Assembly: GCF_026339875.1 (NCBI RefSeq)
Contig: NZ_JAPEPZ010000001.1
Location: forward strand, 5,952,001-6,016,000
DNA length: 64,000 nt
DNA from: Streptomyces sp. NBC_01571
GTDB lineage: Bacteria; Actinomycetota; Actinomycetes; Streptomycetales; Streptomycetaceae
Direction of reading: 5' to 3'
A model generated the notes under the pieces. That model was not told where the DNA came from, ran no database searches, and saw nothing but the letters and a program-made list of their open reading frames with translations. Positions 57,690-64,000 of the stretch are shown here, piece after piece; position 1 is the first letter of the stretch; the number at the start of each line of letters is the position of its first letter. Made by a program: the position numbers and the translations under genes.

Positions 57690-59810
57690 TCAGCGGTCCG
57701 CGCTCCGCTCCGCGGGATCGCCGATGGCGCCGCCGGGGCCCTGTCCCGTCGTGCGCGGGATCCTCCGCTCCCATGTCCGATGGAAGACCACCTCGTCGCC
57801 GTCCTTGCAGACCAGCTCGCTTGAGGTGATGAAGTCCCGTGTGTCGCAGGTGACTTCGGAGCGGACCTCGATCCTCGCGTCCCAGGCCGGTTCCGGGCGG
57901 TGCAGACGGATCGACCAGGAGAAGTGGGCGCGTGCGCTCAGGGGACCGGCTTCCTGGACGGAGTACGTCTCCAGTGCGTCCTCCGTGTGCTCGAGGCCGT
58001 CCGGGTGGACGCGGGTGCCGCAGTGGCGCGGGACGACTTCCAGGCGCCACTCGCCCTTCGCCATGTCGCGTACGACCAGGCGTTCCGGGCGTGGTTCGTC
58101 GAGCGTGGCGGCGGAGGCCACCCCGAGCGGTACGGAGTGCTCCGGCTCCGCGAAGGTGATCGTGGGGTCCGACTGCCTCGCCCGTACCGGGAGTTCGAGG
58201 GAACTGCCCGACGGATCCAGGGTGAAGCCGGCCTCCGAGCCCGGCTCGGGCCACATCCACGGCCAGTACGCGGAGGAGAGGGAGAGACGGATGCGATGGC
58301 CCGGCGGGACGGCGTAGCCGATGGCGTCCAGGTCGAAACGTACGTCCTCCGTGGTGCCCGGTCTCCAGGAGGCCGCCTGATCGCCGCCGTCGCGCACCGG
58401 CACGTTCAGGGCACCCCGAGTGACCAGGGTCGAGGCGCCGTCGGGGGCCACGTCGCACACCCGGGCGATCACCTGGCCCCGGGCCGAGTGCGAGGTCATG
58501 CGCAGGCGCACGCTCGGGCGGCCCAGGATCCAGGTCTCTCCCGGTACCTCGAACTCGAAGCAGGCGGATCTCGCGTCCTCCTCCCGCTGGTCCGGCGGCA
58601 GGTCCGCGTCGCCTCCGGTGGGGCGGAAGCGACCCGCGTCCACGCCGGTGTGCTGAGGGGAGCGCACGAGCACCGGCGCACCCCGGAGCGCGTACGCGAC
58701 GGGGGTGACCGAGGGGGAGGGCCAGGCGCCGTCGCCCACCCAGCGGCCGGGCAGGGAGGCGTACGTCGTCGCCGGTGGGTGCGCGTCCATGACGTAGGCA
58801 CGCAGAAGGGGCTCGGACATCACTGTGCGGCTGTCCGTGCCGGTCGAGGAGCCGGCGTCCGTGCCCGCCGAGGTGCGCGTGCCGTGCGGCTTGAGCCAGT
58901 GGTCCCACCAGCGGAGCGTCTCCTGGAGGAAGCCGATCGCCGGGCCGGGCGGGCGGTCCTGGTCCGGGTACGCGTGCGACCAGGGGCCGATCACGCCTCG
59001 TACGCGGTCCGGCGGGAGGCTCTGGACCAGGCGCAGCACCGAGTCACGGTAGGGGTCGTGCCAGCCGCCCACCGCCAGGACGGCCGCACGGATCACGGAG
59101 CCGTCCTCGTGGGCGCCGCCGTTGCTCCCGTACGGGTCCTGGGCCGGGTGCGACGGCCACGTACGGATGAACGGGTCCACCGTCTCCAGCCGCTTCACCC
59201 ACATGTCACGCCACATCACCTGGCCGACGTACGCGGGGTCCGGCGGGCGGGCGACGTGGGCGAGTGCCGCGGCCGCGCGGGCGTGCGCGCCGGTGGTGGG
59301 GACGGCGCCTCCCGCGCCGTCGATGCCGTGCTCGATGCCGTGCTCGATGCCGTGGTCGAAGCGGTCGTCATCCGAGCAGACCGTGACGAGCGCCCCGAGC
59401 GGTTCGGGGGCGAGGGCCGCGATCCGGAGGGCGGTGACGCCTCCCCGGGAGAGACCGAACATGCCGACCCGGCCGCTGCACCAGGGCTGGGCGGCCAGCC
59501 AGTGGACCACCTCCACGCCGTCGGCCGGCTCGGTGGTCTCCGCGTCCGCCGGCACGCCCTCCGAGTTGCCGTGGCCGCGGACGTCCACCCGGACGGAGGC
59601 GTAGCCGTGGCCCGCGTACCAGGGATGGCGCTGCGCGTCGCGCGGCGCGGTCGCGTCGCTGAGGCGGTCCGGGAGGTATTCGAGCAGGGCGGGGACGGGT
59701 TCCCCGGTCAGCGGGCGCCACATGCGTGCGTACAGCCGGGTGCCGTCCGCCAGAGGGATCCAGAGGTCCTCGTGAGTCGTCTCGTAGGGGAAGGCCGTAC
59801 GGGTGTGCAT
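57690..59810 (-). CDS. CocE/NonD family hydrolase (alpha/beta fold)
   Basis: 706 residues. N-terminal alpha/beta-hydrolase domain with the nucleophile elbow GLSRGG at Ser121, followed by a cap region and the CocE/NonD C-terminal beta-jelly-roll (VRLRMTSHSARGQVIARVCDV). Enzymes of this family hydrolyse esters, amides or dipeptides (X-Pro dipeptidyl peptidase-like). HGIEHGIEHGID is a small internal repeat. I chose ATG 59810; an upstream ATG at 59885 would add 25 low-complexity residues with PRTPRTP repeats. No signal peptide is seen. Confidence 0.87.
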   Translation of the reverse strand: MHTRTAFPYETTHEDLWIPLADGTRLYARMWRPLTGEPVPALLEYLPDRLSDATAPRDAQRHPWYAGHGYASVRVDVRGHGNSEGVPADAETTEPADGVEVVHWLAAQPWCSGRVGMFGLSRGGVTALRIAALAPEPLGALVTVCSDDDRFDHGIEHGIEHGIDGAGGAVPTTGAHARAAAALAHVARPPDPAYVGQVMWRDMWVKRLETVDPFIRTWPSHPAQDPYGSNGGAHEDGSVIRAAVLAVGGWHDPYRDSVLRLVQSLPPDRVRGVIGPWSHAYPDQDRPPGPAIGFLQETLRWWDHWLKPHGTRTSAGTDAGSSTGTDSRTVMSEPLLRAYVMDAHPPATTYASLPGRWVGDGAWPSPSVTPVAYALRGAPVLVRSPQHTGVDAGRFRPTGGDADLPPDQREEDARSACFEFEVPGETWILGRPSVRLRMTSHSARGQVIARVCDVAPDGASTLVTRGALNVPVRDGGDQAASWRPGTTEDVRFDLDAIGYAVPPGHRIRLSLSSAYWPWMWPEPGSEAGFTLDPSGSSLELPVRARQSDPTITFAEPEHSVPLGVASAATLDEPRPERLVVRDMAKGEWRLEVVPRHCGTRVHPDGLEHTEDALETYSVQEAGPLSARAHFSWSIRLHRPEPAWDARIEVRSEVTCDTRDFITSSELVCKDGDEVVFHRTWERRIPRTTGQGPGGAIGDPAERSADR

Positions 59811-60145
59811 GCTCTTCTCGGTGTCCTCGGTGGGTGTCCTCGGTGTCCTCGGTGCGCGCGGGTGATTCGGTTTATCTGCTGCCATATCGGCCTATCACGA
59901 ACATACCGTCCGTGACAGGCAGTCGCCCGGACATGGGACTGCCTTCCTCGCGGGAGACATCGGACGGCGGGCGAGAGGGAAGTCGGGAGGAAGTCGACAG
60001 TGGGGACGGTGGGCGCTCGTGGTGATCGAAACGTGACCGGATACGCTGACTTGAGTGATGGCAGCGACACATCGACAAACCGTGTCATCGACCGAATGAT
60101 CGACCGAGTTCGCCATGTGATCGTCAGCAGACAGGAGAACCTCTC
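59811..60145. other. Divergent promoter region, hydrolase and polyprenyl synthase
   Basis: 335 bases without a gene. ATCGACCGA is repeated directly at 60087-60095 and 60099-60107 (12-base spacing), about 40 bases before the synthase GTG, and may be an operator pair. Confidence 0.55.
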
Positions 60146-61156
60146 GTGACCGTCGTCGGGCCGTTCGGGCTGAGCGTGCGGGACCAGGCTCTCGAAGCCG
60201 ATGTCCAGGCCGGATTGGCGGCTGTCGAGGAGGGCTTGCTCGAAGTCACCAAGAGCGAGGTCCCCTTCATCACGGAAGCCGCGCAGCATCTCCTGCGGGC
60301 CGGCGGGAAGCGGTTCCGTCCGCTGCTCGTGATGCTCGCGGCGCAGTTCGGTGACCCTTACGCGCCGGGTGTCGTGCCCTCGGCCGTGGTCGTCGAGCTG
60401 ACCCATCTCGCCACGCTGTACCACGACGACGTGATGGACGAGGCCGACGCGCGGCGCGGGGTGCCCAGCGCGAACACCCGCTGGGGCAACTCGGTCGCCG
60501 TCCTCACCGGCGATTTTCTCTTCGCGCGCGCGTCGCACACCCTGGCCGACCTCGGGCCCGAGGCCGTCCGCGTCCAGGCCGAGGCGTTCGAGCGGCTGGT
60601 CACCGGACAGATCCTGGAGACGGCGGGGCCGCGCGACGGGCGGGACCCGGTCGACCACTACCTCGACGTGCTGAGCGGCAAGACCGGCTCGCTGGTCGCC
60701 GTGGCGTGCCGTTTCGGCGCGATGATGTCGGGGGCCGACGAGACGGTCGTGGACGTGCTGACGCAGTACGGGGAGCGGCTGGGCGTGGCCTTCCAGCTCG
60801 CGGACGACGTGCTGGACATCGCGTCCGACTCGCACGAGTCGGGAAAGACGCCCGGGACGGATCTGCGCGAGGGCATCCCCACGCTGCCGGTGCTGCGGTT
60901 GCGCGAGCGGGCGGAGCGGCTCGGTCTCGCCGAGGACATCGCGCTGTGCGAGCTGCTGGACTCCGATCTCACGGACGACGACCGGCATGCCGAGGCGCTG
61001 GCCCGGCTGCGGGCGCACCCGGCGCTGGAGCAGGCGCGGCGGGACACCGTGCGGTACGCGGAGGAGGCTCGGGCCGCGGTGGCTCCGTTGCCGGAGTGCG
61101 ACGCGAAGGCGGCGTTGGTGGAGCTCGTGGACGCGGTGGTGCACCGGGCGGGCTGA
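60146..61156 (+). CDS. Polyprenyl diphosphate synthase
   Basis: 336 residues. First aspartate-rich motif HDDVMDEAD (DDVMD at 94-98), GGKRFRPLL at about 53-61 and second motif ADDVLDIASD. It condenses isopentenyl diphosphate onto an allylic primer to give a long all-trans chain. Chain length cannot be read, but in this menaquinone context it is probably the side-chain synthase (nonaprenyl class). ACAGGAGAA precedes the GTG. A mycobacterial counterpart (grcC1) lies beside menJ and menG, as this gene lies near them here. Confidence 0.93.
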   Translation: MTVVGPFGLSVRDQALEADVQAGLAAVEEGLLEVTKSEVPFITEAAQHLLRAGGKRFRPLLVMLAAQFGDPYAPGVVPSAVVVELTHLATLYHDDVMDEADARRGVPSANTRWGNSVAVLTGDFLFARASHTLADLGPEAVRVQAEAFERLVTGQILETAGPRDGRDPVDHYLDVLSGKTGSLVAVACRFGAMMSGADETVVDVLTQYGERLGVAFQLADDVLDIASDSHESGKTPGTDLREGIPTLPVLRLRERAERLGLAEDIALCELLDSDLTDDDRHAEALARLRAHPALEQARRDTVRYAEEARAAVAPLPECDAKAALVELVDAVVHRAG

Positions 61157-61592
61157 CGCCTTCGCCGCGCCGGTTCCGGGCGCCCGCGGCGGTGTACGCG
61201 CGGGTGTCGGCCGGCGGACCGACCGTTTCCCCCCGTGTGATGCGTATCACATAATGGAGGGAGCCTTCGCCCGGCGGGACGTCTCGCCCCGCTCGGCGGA
61301 GAATCGAGTACACGTTCGTGAAGCCCGGCTCCGGGACGCCTCGACGGGTCGCGTCCGACCGCGACGCGTGCGAGGCGACTCCTCGGCAACCCCTACGGGT
61401 CGCGGGAGACACGGCCTCCCCGTGTCATACCGCAGGAGTACGTGGAGTTGCGTCCGGGGTCTGACGCATCTCTCCGCCCGATTTGGTCATATGGAGAGGA
61501 CCACTCCTCACCGGTTCGGGTGAGAATGGCGGCTATAGGGGTGGGGAAGCGCAGGATGGCAGGCCGCCGCCGACGACGGAGGTAAGGCACAC
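61157..61592. other. 436-base region between synthase and LolA-like gene
   Basis: No gene is supported. It contains a perfect TGTGA-N6-TCACA site, two small hairpins (61408-61426 GACACGG/CCGTGTC and 61507-61524 CTCACC/GGTGAG) and the GGAGG ribosome site of the LolA-like gene. Confidence 0.6.
61236..61251. promoter_or_regulatory. Crp-type palindrome TGTGA-N6-TCACA
   Basis: TGTGATGCGTATCACA matches the Crp consensus at every defined position and has perfect 6-bp arms. It lies about 80 bases after the synthase and 340 bases before the LolA-like gene, so the gene it serves is uncertain. Confidence 0.55.
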
Positions 61593-62879
61593 ATGGCACC
61601 GAACGAATCCGACAGGACCGCCGGGGCGGAAGGGCTGCGCGACGAGGCCGACGAGATGCGCGCCGGCCGCCGCAAGGCCGCGCGGTACGTCGTCCCGGTC
61701 GCGGTGGTGGGGGTGGCGGCGGTGACCATCGGGCTCGTCCCGGCGCTCGCCGACTCCGGTGACCCCAGCCTGCCGAAGATCACCGCGCAGCAGCTCGTCG
61801 AGAAGATCGCCAAGTCCGACGTCCAGCAGCTCTCCGGCACGGTCAAGATCAGCACCGACCTCGGGCTGCCCGACCTGGGCGGTCTGGAGAACAGCCTGAT
61901 GTCCGGCGCCGCCCAGGGCTCGGACGGCTCTTCCGCCGACCCCCAGTCCAAACTCATGGAGCTGGCCTCAGGCACGCACACACTGCGCGTCGCGGCGGAC
62001 GGCCCGGACAAGGGCAAGGTCTCCCTGCTGGAGAACGCCGCCGAGTACAGCGTCATCCGCAACGGCGACGACGTGTGGGCGTACGACAGCAAGTCGAACG
62101 AGGTGTACCACTCGACGGCGCCCGCGTCCGACGAGCGGCGCGGGGCTGCGCCCGAGGACGTCCCGAGCACGCCCAAGCAGCTCGCCGACGAGGCCCTGAA
62201 GGCCGTCGACGACACGACCTCCGTGACCGTGGACGGCACGGCGCAGGTCGCGGGCCGGGACGCCTACAAGCTCCTCATCAAGCCCAGGCAGTCCGGCTCC
62301 ACGGTCGGGGCGATCAGCGTGGCGGTGGACGCGAAGACCGGGGTGCCGCTGAAGTTCACGCTGACGCCGGCGAGCGGCGGCGCGGCCGTCGTGGACGCGG
62401 GCTTCACCAAGGTCGACTTCTCCAGGCCGGCCGCCTCGACGTTCGACTTCACCCCGCCGAAGGGCGCGAAGGTCACCGAGGGCGACCACCTGGGCAAGGA
62501 ACTCGGCAAGGGCCAGGACAAGAGCGACAAGGGCGCGAACAAGGACGAGGGCCGGCACGGCAAGCTCCCGGAGGGCTCCCCGAAGTCCGGTGAGGACCTC
62601 GGCAAGGGGCTCGACGGCATGAAGACCGTCGGTGAGGGCTGGAGCTCGATCGTCGAGTTCGACACGGGCGGGCAGGGCGTCCCCTCGGGCTCCGCGTCCG
62701 GCAACAGCCCCGTCTCCGGGTTCCTGGACTCGCTCGGCGACCACGTCTCCGGCAAGTTCGGCTCGGGCACGGTCTTCTCGACCCGCCTGATCAACGCGCT
62801 GATCACGGACGACGGCAAGGTGTACGCCGGCGCCGTCACCAAGTCCGCGCTGGTGAAGGCGGCCGACGCCGCCCAGTAG
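61593..62879 (+). CDS. LolA-like / DUF2092 exported protein
   Basis: 428 residues. A membrane anchor or signal at about residues 31-53 (RYVVPVAVVGVAAVTIGLVPALA), no lipobox, then a large beta-rich domain resembling LolA/LppX-type lipid carriers (TLRVAADGPDKGKVSLLENAAEYSVIRNGDDVWAYDSKSNEVYH, then VTVDGTAQVAGRDAYKLLI). A Lys/Asp/Gly-rich linker splits it from a C-terminal segment (VFSTRLINALITDDGKVYAGAV). It is followed after 32 bases by an ABC exporter, so it may hand a lipid or hydrophobic molecule to or from that transporter. Confidence 0.85.
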   Translation: MAPNESDRTAGAEGLRDEADEMRAGRRKAARYVVPVAVVGVAAVTIGLVPALADSGDPSLPKITAQQLVEKIAKSDVQQLSGTVKISTDLGLPDLGGLENSLMSGAAQGSDGSSADPQSKLMELASGTHTLRVAADGPDKGKVSLLENAAEYSVIRNGDDVWAYDSKSNEVYHSTAPASDERRGAAPEDVPSTPKQLADEALKAVDDTTSVTVDGTAQVAGRDAYKLLIKPRQSGSTVGAISVAVDAKTGVPLKFTLTPASGGAAVVDAGFTKVDFSRPAASTFDFTPPKGAKVTEGDHLGKELGKGQDKSDKGANKDEGRHGKLPEGSPKSGEDLGKGLDGMKTVGEGWSSIVEFDTGGQGVPSGSASGNSPVSGFLDSLGDHVSGKFGSGTVFSTRLINALITDDGKVYAGAVTKSALVKAADAAQ

Positions 62880-62911
62880 GCGCGTCCGTGAAGCTCGAAT
62901 CGAGGGAGCCC

Positions 62912-63883
62912 ATGGAGGAACTGTCCGCCGCGGAACCGGACATGGTGGAGACGGTGATCGCCACCCGTGCGCTCACCAAGCGCTACCGCGGCGGGCAGCT
63001 CGCCGTCGACGGCCTCGACCTGACCGTCCCGGCGGGCAGCGTCTTCGGCTTCCTCGGGCCGAACGGTTCGGGCAAGACCACCACCATCCGCATGCTGATG
63101 GGCCTGATCGAGCCGACCTCGGGCACGGCGCGGGTCCTGGGGCGCGCCATGCCCCGCGCCGGCCGCGCGGTGCTCCCGCAGGTGGGCGCTCTCATCGAGG
63201 GGCCCGCGCTGTATGGCTTCCTCTCCGGCCGCGACAACCTCCTGCGGTACGACGCCGCCGACCCGACGGCCGACCCGCGCACCCGGCGCGCGCGGGTCGC
63301 GTCCGCCCTCGACCGGGTCGGACTCACCGCCGCCGCGGGCAAGAAGGCCAAGGCGTACTCGCTCGGCATGAAGCAGCGGCTCGGGCTCGCGGCGGCGCTC
63401 CTCCAGCCGCGTCGGCTGCTGGTCCTGGACGAGCCGACCAACGGCCTCGACCCGCAGGGCATGCGGGAGATCCGGTCCCTGGTACGCGAACTGGCCTCGG
63501 ACGGCACGACCGTCTTCCTCTCCTCGCATCTGCTCGACGAGATCGAACAGGTGTGCACCCATGCGGCCGTGATGACGCAGGGGCGACTGGTCACGCAGGG
63601 CGTGGTGGCCGATCTCGCGGCCGGCGCGCGGGGCCGCCTCGTGGTGACCACGCCCGACCCCGGGGACGCGGCGCGCGTCCTGAAGGAACAGGGGGTGGGG
63701 GACGTGGTGGTGACCGAGACGGGAGTGACGGCCGAGCCCCCGGACCGGGACCACGACCTCGCCGAACTGAACGCCGCGCTGGTCACGGCGGGCGTCCGGG
63801 TACGGGGCTTCGGGGTGGAACGGGCCTCGCTGGAGGACGCGTTCCTGGCGCTGACGGGAGAGGGATTCGATGTCGCGGGCTGA
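62912..63883 (+). CDS. ABC transporter ATP-binding protein
   Basis: 323 residues, DrrA-like. Walker A FLGPNGSGKTTTIRML, signature YSLGMKQRLGLA and Walker B LLVLDEPTNGLDPQG, with switch His in LSSHLLDE. The C-terminal 90 residues after GRLVTQG form the extra domain usual for exporter ATPases (ASLEDAFLALTG). GAGGGAG precedes ATG 62912; GTG 62888 is an alternative. Its end overlaps the permease gene by 14 bases. Confidence 0.95.
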   Translation: MEELSAAEPDMVETVIATRALTKRYRGGQLAVDGLDLTVPAGSVFGFLGPNGSGKTTTIRMLMGLIEPTSGTARVLGRAMPRAGRAVLPQVGALIEGPALYGFLSGRDNLLRYDAADPTADPRTRRARVASALDRVGLTAAAGKKAKAYSLGMKQRLGLAAALLQPRRLLVLDEPTNGLDPQGMREIRSLVRELASDGTTVFLSSHLLDEIEQVCTHAAVMTQGRLVTQGVVADLAAGARGRLVVTTPDPGDAARVLKEQGVGDVVVTETGVTAEPPDRDHDLAELNAALVTAGVRVRGFGVERASLEDAFLALTGEGFDVAG

Positions 63884-64000
63884 CGTGCCGGCCGAGCAGA
63901 GCAGGGCGCGGGCCGCGCAGACCGGAGCGTCGGGCGCGCAGAGCAGGGCGTCGGGCGCGCAGGGCGGGACGCGGGCCCCGGGGAGCGGGACGCCGGCCGT
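63870..64000 (+). CDS. ABC transporter permease, 5' part
   Basis: ATG 63870 with GGGAGAGGG ahead, overlapping the ATPase end by 14 bases, and open to the window edge. The visible 43 residues are Arg/Ala/Ser/Gly-rich with a repeated GASGAQSRASGAQ; no membrane helix yet. The call as permease is by position only. Confidence 0.5.
   Translation, partial: MSRADVPAEQSRARAAQTGASGAQSRASGAQGGTRAPGSGTPA

Overview
The window is a high-GC (about 70%) actinobacterial chromosome segment. Several features point to Streptomyces: GTG starts and ATGA/GTGA start-stop overlaps are common, the menaquinone genes are of the futalosine type, and there are DUF4229-type, LolA-like, PASTA and NlpC/P60 envelope proteins and a classical 14-gene nuo operon. 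From memory the gene order matches the conserved core arm of Streptomyces chromosomes, from the cytochrome c biogenesis genes through nuo to a polyprenyl diphosphate synthase. I see no transposase, integrase, CRISPR array, tRNA or rRNA.

Layout. 1-555: 3' end of ccsB. 614-9.0 kb: a run of mainly minus-strand genes. It holds a SRPBCC protein, a long palindromic repeat, a two-gene unit of P-loop ATPase and membrane-anchored periplasmic-binding-like protein, a fungal-type cytosine deaminase next to a 2-oxoglutarate oxygenase broken by one in-frame TGA, a secreted glycosidase-like protein, a methyltransferase and a PLDc_N protein. 9.2-14.7 kb: UbiD-, UbiA- and UbiX-like genes (mqnL, mqnP, mqnM), an Lrp/AsnC regulator and mqnE. 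14.8-19.7 kb: an acetyltransferase, a TetR regulator, a MaoC-like dehydratase and an acyl-CoA ligase with palindromic operator-like sites. 19.9-25.7 kb: cold-shock protein, mqnA, a receptor-type Ser/Thr kinase, a prepilin peptidase, mqnC and an amidohydrolase-like protein with no catalytic barrel. 26.7-29.7 kb: menG/mqnG, a PASTA protein, an acetyltransferase and a geranylgeranyl-reductase-family flavoprotein. 30.0-30.2 kb: three kinds of tandem repeat. 30.5-31.3 kb: NlpC/P60 hydrolase. 32.0-48.0 kb: nuoA to nuoN, with a Rex-type operator upstream and a 16-bp-stem terminator at the end. 48-56 kb: secreted protein, recQ, fumarylacetoacetase, an ATP-grasp/flavin monooxygenase pair and a HAD phosphatase. 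56.2-57.2 kb: a LysM/transglycosylase gene under a c-di-AMP (ydaO) riboswitch. 57.7-64 kb: CocE-type hydrolase, polyprenyl diphosphate synthase, LolA-like protein and the start of an ABC exporter operon.

How the genes fit together. The dominant theme is respiration. CcsB matures c-type cytochromes. MqnA, MqnE, MqnC, MqnP, MqnL, MqnM and MenG/MqnG supply most steps of futalosine-route menaquinone synthesis; MqnB, MqnD and the aminofutalosine deaminase are not here. The polyprenyl synthase probably makes the side chain and the reductase-family flavoprotein probably saturates it. Complex I (nuo) then reduces that menaquinone with NADH. A Rex site upstream of nuo would tie the operon to the NADH/NAD+ ratio. 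A second theme is the cell wall: an NlpC/P60 hydrolase, a c-di-AMP-controlled LysM/SLT hydrolase, a single-PASTA protein and a receptor kinase.

Most of the window is conserved core. The items most worth a second look are the ATPase/binding-protein pair, the ATP-grasp/monooxygenase pair, the broken oxygenase beside cytosine deaminase, the barrel-less amidohydrolase next to mqnC, the operator array around the TetR/MaoC/ligase genes, and the riboswitch whose closing stem includes part of the ribosome binding site.
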